DNA of 64,000 bases from Tanypteryx hageni (taxonomy: Eukaryota > Arthropoda > Insecta > Odonata > Petaluridae), in assembly GCA_028673005.1 (NCBI GenBank), contig CM054117.1, positions 37,902,564 through 37,966,563 on the forward strand. The letters run 5' to 3'. Within the stretch, counting starts at the first letter, position 1, and the number at the start of each line of letters is the position of its first letter. The notes beneath the pieces are model-generated. The model did not search any database. It saw only the letters and a program-made list of their open reading frames with translations, and was not told where the DNA came from. Shown here piece after piece: positions 12,783 to 24,957 of the stretch. Both the position numbers and the translations under genes were made by a program.

Positions 12783-15700
12783 GGCATGCCAAAATGGAGG
12801 ATGGACAGCAATAACACTCAGACACTCGCATCGAGACAGACCGATATAGGAAAAATGGAGAAAGGACATGGCAGGAGGAGGCACTGAAGTTATTCGGAGA
12901 GTAAATTATTCCTGAAAGAGAGAGACAGAGGATAGTTAGGAAAGAGGGAGAGAGGTGTGGGAACGAGTAATGGGGAAAACGAGGAGAGAGATGGGGTGAA
13001 AGGTCGAGGAGAAAGGGCATAGAGCCGGGAGTAGAGGTCGCGAACAAAGCTCAGGAGCTGCAAATGTACCAATGAATGGGGGAGTGGCGGAAGAGAGGGA
13101 GGTGGAAAGGAGAGAAGAGGGAGGGAAAGAGACGGAAGGGAGACGGCTGTTAGGGAGGAAGGAGAAAAATGGGACACATGGCAGGAGGAGGTGGGAGAAG
13201 CAATGGGAGGGAAAATATTGAGGTGACAGAGTGAGAAATTTCGAAGGGACATGGAGAGAAAAGGAGGAATAAAGATCCGTTAGAAAAATGTTTTGAGCTA
13301 GACATTTTCTAGTGGAGGAGAGAGAGAAAGATCTGAAGGGAAGAGGTAGGAGGAATGGAATGGAGAAAACAGGATGGTAGTAGAGTGATTGAATCGGCCA
13401 ATGGAAGAGAGCGAAGGAACGAATGTTAACTTTAGTAATCAGATTGTTATAAATTTCACCTTAAAGGAAGTTAATGGGATTAACAAATAGAGATATTGGG
13501 ACTATATTATGAAGTCTCGTAGGATCAGGTAAGGCTGTAAATTTCAATTTGCATAGCACAGACAAAAATCGAGAATGAGACGGCGAACGAATCCGTTTTA
13601 TTAGAGAGAGCGCGATAACGGTAAGAAGGACATGGTGTTGCTTGTAACAGCCGTATAATGGAAGATATAACCAGTTCATAAAGAGTACGCGACGAGGGAG
13701 ATAAGAGAAACGAGAGAGGGAGAAAAACAGCGGATAGGGTTCCGGCAGAAAAGAGAGACTTGCTCATATTAAACCGCGTGAAAGTAATCTTGAAAGGAGA
13801 ACACATTCCGCTGAAATGAATATGGGAACGTGAAAAAAAAAGCCATTTTAAACGCTAAAAGGGAAGGAAAAAAGCATCGAGAGATAGCGGAGGGAGATAG
13901 CAAGGAATGCAGAGAGAAAGATGTAGATTCGCGCGCGTGTGTGGATCAACTGCTCGGACAGAAGGTGTTAAGAATAGAACGTCCATGTCGGCAGCCCCAA
14001 AAATCTCTCTTCTCTCTTATTCTCCCCCTATCCCTCTCTCCATCCCTCATTCCCATTCCCCCCTCTCTATCCTCCTAACTCACTCCCCATCCCCAACCTA
14101 CACCTTCATATGACGAATATATTACAAGAACTCTCCCGCTTTTCTGGGATCCATTGCCCGAGGCATTGCCCGCACGCACATGAGTTCACAGCCGAGGGGG
14201 TCTAATACGCGCGGACAAAAGGCTTAATATTATAAAAATCCCAAAGGCACGCACGCACGCACACACACACTCGCTCAAGTGAGAGAGAGAAGAGAGACCA
14301 GGAATGGAGTTGGAGAGAGTGGCCTCTTATACAAGAGCTCTCCGATAAGGATTCTCCCTTTTCTCGTGGGAGAGGGAGCAAGTCACTTTTTCGAGCATTG
14401 TACCCGCATTAAACCAATTGACGCGAGTGGGTTGGCATGGGCGGGAAGATTTGGACGCAGGATACGTCGAAAAGTGCGAAGGGTTTGGTCGTATGCGTTG
14501 CCTCTAACCAGTCATATGGTTCATGACGATATACGTATTAAGCCCATTTACGCTTCGTGCACTTGCAACGAAATGGTATTTTGTCATTAATAGAATAAAT
14601 TTGGGTCAAAGCGTTGTAGTTAGTAAAATGTCAAAGAACTTTGGAGGGACGCCTTCATTTATTTTAAATAAAGAAAAATACACGAATGAATAACTTTATG
14701 GAATTTAAGGAATTGGAGGAATTTTTCAATATCATATATGGACCGGGAATTTTAAGCGCGTTTTAGAGAAATGAGAGGAACGACCGGTTAGAAGATTTAA
14801 CGGAGGAAACCAGCTTAAATTTAGGACCACCGGAAATCGACGCAGAAAGTCGGAAGAGAGGAAGCGACGAAATCTACTCAACACCACAGGATGCTGATGT
14901 ACATAATGAGGCCAAAAACTAAACTCGTAGCGGAAATAAATAAAAATCAATGAAGCTCATCGCCGCAAGATGGCAACCCAGTAAAATTAAAATTGTAAAT
15001 GATTGTGTGAGAGAGAAAAAAACATTTTTTTCCAGACTTTTAAAAGCTTATTTAAAATATTTTATTGGAACGTAAACTTAAAAATCAGTGGAAATGTTGG
15101 AATAGATTTACTCCGCCGATGAAATTATAAGCGTAAAGTTACAAGTTAGTTCCGGAGAATTAGTAAGGTAAAAGACACGTTTCTAGAATAGAGGATTAGG
15201 CACCAGATATCAGCAGTCAGTTATCAGTTAGATATTATATAGATTTATAAAAACTATATATAAATTTTTTGTCCTATCATGGATCCATTCCACAAAGTAT
15301 ACGCCACAAACTGTGATTATACTCGTATACTATTAAGTTTATGATCGAAAAAGTGATTAAGGAAGCAAGTATGCTATAAGACGTTTTACTTACTTTTTAG
15401 GAGGGGAAGGTCATTCATAAATCCCGCGCTATCCTCCACATTTGTGTTCTGAAATGGAAAAAAACAAGAACATTAGTATGGAACCAAGCGCAAAGTTGAA
15501 GGAAAGTGAGAATGAGAGGAAAATTAGAAAACATGGCGTCAAAATATCGACTCTCGGGAATTTCCATCATCTCTCCGTAAAAAAATTCAACGTTTGGAAC
15601 AACAACGGTAGTTGACATCGTATTAAGAATTCCGAAAAATCAGCGCCCTAATGACGTGTTTCGCAGGATGACCCGAATTGTTTCAAAACGAGAAATCCTG

Positions 15701-17248
15701 TGACATTAATGATTCATCTGTTTCCCTGATATAAAAAAACACCCAATCATCTCCCGTGTTGTTCTCCCTCGTTTATTTTTTGTGCCCTCCTGAACTGATT
15801 CATTCGCCTCCCCGTTGCAAGATTGCCTACCCGTTGCTGCTCTGCTCCGCCCAATGGTCTTTACCCACAACAAAGGGATCCAGGGAGGAAATTCCAGATT
15901 TGGACGCAGCGCAGCGCGCCACGAAAAAACGAAGACCGCAAAAATCCTACGCTTCAAAAATGTCGCCGCTCTCTTTGAAAAGCGGCGTTTAAAAAAGCCG
16001 GCACCGTGCCGCAGGAGAGGATTTAAACGAGAGGAGATGCGGTAAGAACGATGGAAGTGGAGCGTAGAGAGGAAAAGGGAGATGGAGGACGCAGAGGGAA
16101 GGACGGGTCGAGTCGAAGAGATTTGGCTAGGAAAAAGACGTCCTTTGTTTTTTTTCGGTGCGAGCGAAAAAGCCGAGAACCTCGATTCTCTCGTATTGCG
16201 AAAAAGTTGGACGAGAGATGTCTGTGGTTTCTTTCAAAGCGTGGTAATTGTGTAATTTGTGTTAAATGCTTGTAAAAACTGCGGTATAAAATGACATTTT
16301 TTCTCTTCTAGAGATCCAGTTTGTCCTAACGTATTGAGTCACGCGAGGAATCCGCGAGAATATTGACATAAAAAGCGAAAATTTTACCTGACTTTGACTT
16401 AAATGGACAAAGAATCATGCGAGAAAAATTAAGACGTTTATGAATATACTATACTTTCAACATTCCTAGAATACTCTAAAAACTTCTCCTATGGATAAGT
16501 GTGAGTCTAACAAAGGTTAAACGGTATAATACAGTAGCGAGTTGCTCATTTCAATAGTTCAGAATGGTTTAAAGTAGGCTCTCAAGGAAAATAAACAATC
16601 AAGTATTCAATCCAGCACCCTCATACATATGTGTATTTATGTAATAGTTCAAATCAATATAAGCGAATTCACCGTTTATAATGTTTTCATCTTACTAGTG
16701 CCAAAGTAATTTTCATTCCCATATATCGATCGTCAACTATGCAAAAATGGCTCGAGCAATTGAATTCATTCCAAGAACAACTCCCGACCGTTCGCCACAA
16801 CTCAACTTTTTATGCCCTCCGTTACGTCTTGAAAGCGAATTTCACGGTGAGATGCATCGTTGCGTCACTGGATTTGAAACTAGATGCTACTCACGATTAC
16901 ACCGCGCCCCATTTTATCTTCTCCGCACTTAACGTCCGCCATTTTATGGTTTGATAAAAACCCTCCACATTCCCGCACCGTCACAACAAAAACTTTCGTT
17001 CCTCAAAGTATTAAATATCAAGTGTCTTTCACAAGGGAGAAAGCAGACAGAACGAGAGGAAAGAGAGATCGAATGAATACATTTTAAACATTCACTTTTC
17101 TCTATTTCCCTGTAGTTAAAGAAACGGATCTTTATCCATCCTTCCTTTCTTATGGCGGAAGATAAAAATTCGATTCAGCCATTCTACTTGGCTAGAGGGA
17201 GCCTCATGCACTTTCACTAAGTTATTAATGAATCTCGATTTGCATAAC

Positions 17249-17263
17249 GGGGGGGGGGGGGGG
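17249..17263 (+). repeat. Run of 15 G followed by a GGAG-rich tract
   Basis: Fifteen consecutive G residues are followed by GGAGG and GGAGATGGAGGAGATGGAGGA-type sequence (split: GGAGATGGAG, GAGATGGAGG). It has four-stranded (G-quadruplex) potential and is prone to length error in sequencing. Confidence 0.9.
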
Positions 17264-18032
17264 AGGGAGGAGATGGAGGAGATGGAGGATGTAAGACGTC
17301 CCATTTTCAAGTAGCGCAGCAGTTGGATAAATACATTCCCTCGCCGCTCCTAGCCGACGATAATTCGTCGCATTCTTATTTCAGAACGAGGACATAACGG
17401 ATAAAAATCGCGAGGAAAGAAAACGCTTTAGCGTTTCTTACTCTCGGATAACAAGGAGCCGAGAAAGGCCATTCGTTTGCGCCTATAGACGCGGGAGAGT
17501 CCGGTAAACTTCAGGAGATGTCTCCCGAAGGAGGTTGGATCTTCCGGCCTGGCCTTACATGGTCACCAGCAATTTTAACTCTCGCCTCTAAAACAAGCAT
17601 TTATTTAGTTGCCACAAATGCAAGCAAAATCACATGCTCGCATCATCCCCGCAGATTTATCAAAACGATACGTACATTCTGCTTTTGCTGCGTGGGCGTG
17701 TTTTGCGAAATTAAGTTCGTGAAGTAACTTGTACCTATTATAATCCTCTTCGGTCAGATACTTAGGTAACTAGTATAACCAGCAAACTGCTGGGGATTTA
17801 TTTTGAGCCCCCTATTTTGCATAATTGTAAATATTAAATCCTATTCGGAAAAACTTTTCCTAGATGAAGGAAATTATCCGAAGTTAGAATATTGCTAGAT
17901 TAAGTGATATTTTAAAGGTTGCCTTATTTAGCTACTAATTGTTTCTTTTTATGTCGTGATACGAATGAGAATATTTATGCAAAACCGCCGAAAATGTGGC
18001 TACAAAATTAAAAGATTTTATATACACGACCA

Positions 18033-18114
18033 GCAGTCGTGGCCAAGTGGTTAAGGCGTCTGACTAGAAATCCGATTCCCTCTGGAAGAGTAGGTTCGAA
18101 TTCTATCGACTGCG
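18033..18114 (+). tRNA. tRNA-Ser (anticodon AGA)
   Basis: This 82-nt class II tRNA has a perfect 7-bp acceptor stem (GCAGTCG with CGACTGC), an A box (TGGCCAAGTGG), a B box (GGTTCGAATTC), the loop CTAGAAA with anticodon AGA at 18066-18068, and a variable-arm hairpin TTCC/GGAA. There is no intron. A TTTT Pol III terminator follows at 18116. Length and sequence closely match insect tRNA-Ser(AGA). Oddities: one mismatch in the anticodon stem (TCTGA against TCCGA) and G-T wobbles at both ends of the T stem. It may be functional or an early pseudogene. It lies on the strand opposite to the AP-2 gene, probably inside an intron. Confidence 0.88.
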
Positions 18115-19479
18115 ATTTTCTTTATTGGGCCAAAAATTGGGACAACTCTTTGAGTAAGGTGGTTTTTGCTAGCTACGAGTGAAATATATAATCATGGGTT
18201 ATAAAAAGTAAGACAAATTCTATCGTATTTGTGTTACGCATCAAAAGTTTCTCAGACGTTTTTATTAGCCTTAGATTAAGCTATTTATCAATAATTTACA
18301 GATCCGCTCCTTTTCTTGCACGTGCGTCGATTGTGCCGACAAAATCCTAACCCGCTCCCATCTCCCCGCATCGAATGGACCCATTCCTCGACCCTTATCC
18401 GCATGCTCACTCCCCCCACTCTTCACTAAAGAATATAGGGGGTAACCCATTGCCTCGAGGCGCATCCTCTAAAATGATGTACCTCTTTCCTCCCTCTTTC
18501 TCTCTCTGTCTGTTTCCCATGACTCACATCCAAATGCTATCCATCCCCTTCTCCATCTACCCTCCTTCATCCCTCCCACAATGCATCGGCTTATAGCCTC
18601 CTCTCCCTCCAATCCTCTCCTCTCGCATCCGCCCGCAAAACTCAACTCGTCGCAAAAAACAGCGCGATTGATTCTTTTTTGAAATGACGATCAAACGACT
18701 GCGCGTTCAGATCGATTTTTTCCGCCACGTCGCTTGATGACGCGGGATAATTCGCTCGGAAATTTTCGCCGTTTCATTCTTCCGCCGTGGATAAATTGTT
18801 GAGCCAATATTTAAGAGCTGCGATCTTTCGTAACCAACCGGTGGTGAAATGATGAAATAGATATCGATACCCAAAACGGATTAAAACAATTTAAAGTAGG
18901 TATATAACGAGGATTTGAAGTGAAAACGTAAGACGTTACAGGGCGTTTGATTCGATGAAACTGAGTCGGAGAAGATATCTTCGTTATAAACGACAACTTA
19001 TGCCTTTCCAATAGCCCTGAAAGGGTCGGGAAAATCAGATGCACATTTTGGCTACAAAACAGACATCTGCGCAGACTCTAGTTCTTCTCTAGCGGTTAAA
19101 AAAAACCGATTATGCGATTGGTTTGTCCCTCTGTCTGTCAGATGCGCTAATTCCTCCTAAACTGAGTTAGATAGAGACCGTTTTTTCGCCAATCGATTTA
19201 GTACTCTGTTGTACGTGTTTTCTCGGGTTAACCGTCTGCCCGTCTAATTTTTTTGAAAAAAAAAAACTGCCATTTACTATCTGCTCTTTTCTTACTTGTT
19301 AGAATCTACCACCAGTGAATCGCCAATTATGTTATGGATACTGAAGAGACATTTTGTGAATTTATTTCAGCAAAGATAATTAATTCTCTTTCGAATTCCT
19401 TTGAATTAGTTTAATTTTATTTCACAAACGAAATGCATCGTAACGGTCATAATTCCACCGAGGAAAGAGAAAATCACCA

Positions 19480-19780
19480 ATAGGCGGAGCTGCTTCGGAG
19501 AAACATCGGTGGCTACCGTGCCATCCAATTTGTTCCGAAAGAGATCGCACCTGAGAGCGAAGACGAGGTGGTGAAAGTCCTCACTCTATTTTCCCTTTCT
19601 CTCCATTCTTCTGCCTCCGGTCCCGGAGGAAAGCCTCTGAAAATCGACGCTCTCGTACAGGCGCGCGCGCGCCATCGCCCGCCCGCGGGAGCGTGTGTTT
19701 CGGGCGCTTTAATCGATTCAAATCGTGTCGTGAGGGAGGATAAAAACAGCCGCTTAAGTGAGGTGCGAGGAAAAACGGTC
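19480..19780. other. CpG-rich patch
   Basis: CpG-dense DNA including GCGCGCGCGC (19660-19672). The overlapping plus and minus frames (19568-19939, 19581-20009) are compositional and carry no domain. Confidence 0.3.
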
Positions 19781-20429
19781 GGACACGCCGCTTTTTATGA
19801 TCCTCGAGTCGAGATGATCTCCTTCCTCTCTTCCCTCCCTCCCATTCACGAACATCTCCCTCCTCCCTTATTCCTCTTCCCCTCACTCGCGATGTCCCAC
19901 CACTTCCGAGAGCAAATGCCAGCCCATAACGAACGATAGCGTTTTGATCGCCGTTTGATTGGTATTCTCGCGAGATGCAATCTTCGTTCGCGATCTCCCT
20001 CCTCTTCACCTGAATGAGGTATTTTTCAGTTTAAAAGCGATGGCGTGAGTGCGTGTGTACCCTGCGTGACAAAATCCAGCTTCTTCCTTTATTGTCGTGT
20101 TGATAATTGGACTCAAGCTTCGATTCCACTTAAAGAATCGCTCGTCGCTATGTTGCTTTAACACTTTTAACCGTCCTAAATTGTTCTTTAAAGGCAGAAA
20201 TTCAAATGTTGCAATTTCACGTTACGTTTACTGCCACTCGAGATATTTAATCATCACCTACATACTCGTACTTGGTATGCATTCTCCTTCTCACGTCGAT
20301 TTTTGGAATAAGTCGACTGCGCTTCTTAAACCGTTTTATACATCAATTCGGTAATTTTTATATTGTTAATCTCTCTGTAAGTAAAGTTTGGTGGCTTGGT
20401 TAAATTATGGCTCAATTTTCATCAGTGTG

Positions 20430-20678
20430 ACAGCTCCTTCAGCCATACAAATTTACTAAAATCCCGATGCACTTCACCCACCAAGTGGGCATCTTCAGGG
20501 GCGAACTTGTAACGACAGTGACTGAAAGTCAACTGTAAGTACATTAAGAAGTTAATACCAACTTTTATATTAACTTCGCCTTTGAAAAAATTCAAAGCTG
20601 CTTGCAGAGTTCGAACCACCTCACCTGAGATAATCATCGCGTAAGACAAGCGATTTAATCACCTCGGCCATCAGAACT
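20430..20678 (-). mobile_element. tRNA(Ser/Leu)-derived SINE-like sequence with CTGAAGA-type tail
   Basis: On the minus strand there is an A box TGGCCGAGGTGATTAA (20655-20670), a hairpin ATCGC...GCGAT at the anticodon position, a long variable-arm hairpin CTCAGGTGAG and a B box GGTTCGAACTC (20607-20617), the layout of a class II tRNA. A non-tRNA body follows and contains CTGAAGA, a CCCAC/GTGGG hairpin and GAAG (20472-20498), a motif seen in many arthropod retroposon tails. Mismatches in the T stem and the attached body argue for a SINE and against a functional tRNA. The 3' end is approximate. Confidence 0.5.
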
Positions 20679-22228
20679 ACGCGTTGGCGCTGCGATAAAT
20701 ATTAATTTGAATTCGCGTGGGAAGATAGATATATAGTATTACTGGCATATTTTTAAAAATTGTTTTCATTTAGTTGTTTATTTTTATAATTTCATTATTA
20801 TGACACCAGTTATCACATTATTTGTACTATACAACCTTAGATTTCCTTTTCTGTATTTATATTGATGAAGCGAATCTGAACAAATTACAAGCGTCTATCA
20901 TAGCAACGAGATTAAACTAACTATTGTCATTGTTCGCGGTGTAATAGAAGTCTCTTTATTTTAATGTGGATTAGTATTGATACGAGCATTCCTACGTTTT
21001 TTGAAAGGATATTTCTGCTAGTAATTGTAACTTTTTATTTACCGTAATTACTATTGATAGTAGGTTTTAATTATCTTAAAAACTTTTTATCTTTATTCAT
21101 TTAGGATTAATTTGAAAATTGTTTTCCCTATGAAAAGGCTATTGAAAACCTCGTTGGTGATCAACAGTTTTACTCCTACTAGTATCTAAAGCTGAATTAC
21201 TCTGAACTAGCAGTATATTTTCGTCGATTTTATGCAATATGAATGGATAAGTCAGTATTTTCATTAATGAAACAAAAGATACTATCAAACTTCTTACTAC
21301 TTATATATCAAACATTCTTACGTTTGCCACTGAGTTCTCTACTTCTGTCTGTCATTCTCTCAACTGTAAAAAGATTAAAGGTTAAATATAAAGGCCCCCA
21401 CATCACTCAACAGCTGGTAGACGCTTTTGCATCTTTTTACGCCCATGCAAGCAGAAAGGTTATCATAATTATATTATAGAGTTTATTCATATTAAAGTAT
21501 TAACAATATAAAAGTTGGTTATAAAAATTTATTTTTATATCTTCACTTGTTTTTAAACTCTTCTAATGATATTACATGAGGTATTGGATTCTGTTACTTG
21601 ATCCTCAATATTGTTTCAATCTTCAATTTAAATTGTCTAAAAATTTATAAAACGATTTTTTTGTTTTGATAATAATTCACTGATATAAATTTCCGGTGAA
21701 ATAATACTTATCCAGACATTTGAGACAAAACTGTTCTATGCAATGAGAGATAATATACGTATTAAGCATAAAGAAGTGATATTTTGGTATTTCTCGAGAA
21801 TTCAAGGGAAGAAAATATTCTACAAATTGCTCCACCATACATCGATCAAAACGAGACAATCTGTGAGAAAAATCAAGATGTAAAGTCCGCCAAACCCATT
21901 TTTGTGCCGAAGCACTTATTACTACTTTGTAAATGCAAAAACTACAGCACTTAACCCATTTGGCGATCGATATTTATCGAACCCATCGATATAATTTGCT
22001 TCGTAAACATTTTATTGCTTCAGGATTCACTTAATGTAGCTTTCTATCCGCAAGAGATCCAAACTCTCCCTGTCAATCTTCGGGAGGCGAGTGGAAGCGA
22101 CTTCACCACACTCCACCTCCTCCTCACCCTACTCGCTCCCCATTCCTCACATCTACCCTATCTCCTTCTTCTCCTTTCGTCCACTCCATATCCCTTCAAC
22201 TCGTCACTTCTGCTCCTTATATAGTAGG

Positions 22229-22230
<2 letters not shown>

Positions 22231-22310
<80 letters not shown>
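22231..22310. repeat. Compound microsatellite (TA)n(TG)n
   Basis: About 65 bases of alternating TA (22231-22295) pass directly into alternating TG (22296-22310). Open frames here coding Tyr-Ile or His-Thr repeats are artefacts. Confidence 0.95.
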
Positions 22311-24926
22311 CGGTGTGTATCCTTTCATGTTTATACCCATACCTCATTCGTCTCCACCCCATAATAAGTTTTGCGGGTTTCGTCTTGATTCGGGGCGGGA
22401 GTTTCTTGAACTCGGGGCAATTTGGGGATTGAATGATATGTTATACGTTCTCCGCATCCATACAAATGGGCTGTCATTTATGGGTAGAGCGGGAGCAGTC
22501 GAGGGAGAGAGAGACTAGGAGGAGTTAAAGAACGCGAGGAAAAGGGCGATTATGGAAATGAGGCAAGAGAGGAAGAGAGGAGAGGAAAAGAAAGGGATGA
22601 GTAGAAAGAGAAGAGGGGAATGTTGGGAAGAAATGAGATAGAAGACGGTGAGAAGGTGCGGACGAGTATAGAAGAACGCAAAATAAGGGAGGGACAAGTT
22701 ATAAGGGAGGGAAGAGAACTGAAAGAGGAATGTTTCCCTGTATTTTTATGATTGCTGTCTAAATTTTAAAATAAACACATCTATGCGTAAGCATATATGG
22801 ATATACGTTTCTTAAGTTTGTTGTACGAATATACAAATATTACCACGAAAAAGTCTGTTCCATTCATCTGAAACTACCTATTAGAGTGGCTCAACAGCTG
22901 ACCGAAAAGTTCTTAAAGTGCCGCGAGCCTTTACCTTCCTTTTTCTAAATCTGTAAAAATCGAAGGCCTATTTACTAAACTAATCTATCAAAAGTACGTA
23001 AAATCATTTCTTTCCCCAGTGATTAATTAATAGTAATTTGTGTTTATTTACAGGAGAAGAGCAAGTTTTCAAGACTGAAATTTCCATGACGAAACTTTTT
23101 CAAATTAAAATAAGGCTTTCTGAATTCCTCGCCCACTAAATATAACCGGCAAACAGTCGTGAGGCATAAATAGCGAGAATATTCTTTCTATTTTGGAGTT
23201 GCAAGAAATATATTTGTAAATTACATCGGATTGCTTGAAAATATGGAACATGAATCCAAAGGAATTGTCCAAAATTCAACGCAATAATTCAATAGGACAC
23301 TGCAGATTTATTTATCTACCTTTGGAGGATTTGTGCATCACCTTTATTTTTACTGGCAATCTCTCCGTAGACAGGTCCGTGGTTATTATAGGTTAAACCT
23401 TCAAATACTCATGCATTCCACAACCTCCTTCATTTCTTGCTAATTTTCTTCACCCTACAACTCATCATGGAACTGATATATTTTACTTCCTCTATATCAT
23501 TTTCCGTTTAAGTTTTCCTCTCAACGCAACATGAATCACACTTTCTCCTCAGGCAATTTCTGATCCAGTTCGCCTTCCTCTTTCTTAGAAACTGTACAAT
23601 CATTACCTTTTCTCCATTTTAACCTTAATACTTCCTCATATTTTATCTTATCTATTTTATTTTTGCATATAAGCCGCAATGAGCATCGTTTGCGTAACAA
23701 AAATATTCGTGAAAGGATCGAGTGACGTCATCTGCACTGTCCTGCAGCAAAATTTTAACTTCCGCCAAATTCTCGCAAGAATGCGGTTGCCTTCTTGCTC
23801 TGCAAAACGCCACTTATAACAAGGGGAAATGACTTCGCCAATAAGTGGAACGCGCACGCACTTATGAATCAGGCGCGGCGCGTGTGTCCCGAAACCTCTC
23901 TCTCGCCCCCTTCCCATCTTCCATATCCGCGCCGAAAAAAATCCCCGTTTCTGCGCTATCTGCCCTTAATGTACTTCTAGCCCTACTGGGGCGTTGCCGA
24001 ATATTCAGCACGCCACACGACTAACGGGAGTCGCGGAAAACACGTCATTTAGCGGGAACCTGGAGAGAATAGCAATCCGCCGGCAGAGATCTGGACTTCA
24101 AAACCGCGAGCGGCGAAAGATTGTGAAGAAATCTCATAAAGGAGAAAACGTACCCTGAGGGGAAAAGGGGGAGGGAGAAGAATGGAGGAAGGGGAGTGGA
24201 GGGCAGGAGAGTAGAGGAGAGGAGGGAAGGGAAGGAGGCGAAAAGGGGAGGGAAGAGATGGAGAGAGGTGGAAAGAGATCGGGGAAGATGGATGAAAATA
24301 GGAATGGTGGATGACGGGGAAGTAGAAGTATTTTAGAAGGGACAGGATAGATTGGGATAGGAGAACAAAGATGAGGGAATTAAATGGAAAGATAGAGAGC
24401 AATAAAACAGGAAATGAGTGAAAAGTAGAAGTTCGATGTTATCGACAAGAGAATGACTAAAATATAAACTTTATTATTGGCTCTTAGAGATAACGGTATA
24501 AATTTTAAAAATATATTTAGGGAGTAAGTACCTCGCGCAACGAAGGGATTACGTTCTTGGAAAAGGCCGCGTTGGGCAAAATCACGTTTATTTTATTGAC
24601 TCAGAGCCTTTTCACGTCACCTAAAATACAATGAGCGTCCAATTCAGGACCACCATGATTAAATTCATGCGTGTCGATTAAATAAGAGTCACATATATTT
24701 AACCGTGTATAATCACATCCGCATAGGTAAAACACGTTGAAAATGGTTCGCTGTACTATTTTATAAAGCAGACAAATCAGTACTTCAGCCATAACGTTAA
24801 AAAATGGCATCACTCTTAAGGAGTGTCGCGAATTTTCTTTTGTTCTACAGTGAAAAGATAATCAAATCATCATTACGCTTTCTAAACAACGACTTGATAA
24901 TCGCACATACAATTTTCAAGTGAACC

Positions 24927-24957
<31 letters not shown>

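Larger units (their letters stand above)
6930..18032. other. Gene-free spacer
   Basis: Mostly AT-rich non-coding DNA. Besides the GA array (10930-11402) it holds a CT-rich stretch (11403-11775), purine-rich 11860-12050 and 12840-13420, a short (CGCA)n/(CA)n run at about 14250-14270, GA dinucleotide runs at about 8955-8972 and 11997-12020, and a dyad CGGCACCGTGCCG at about 16000. No gene is supported. Confidence 0.65.

Noticed and set aside
20607..20678. A second functional tRNA gene (minus strand)
   Set aside because: The T stem does not pair well, the anticodon loop is irregular, and a retroposon-like body follows without a terminator at the tRNA end.
22091..22432. Frames with Tyr-Ile or His-Thr repeats
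   Set aside because: They translate the TA/TG microsatellite.
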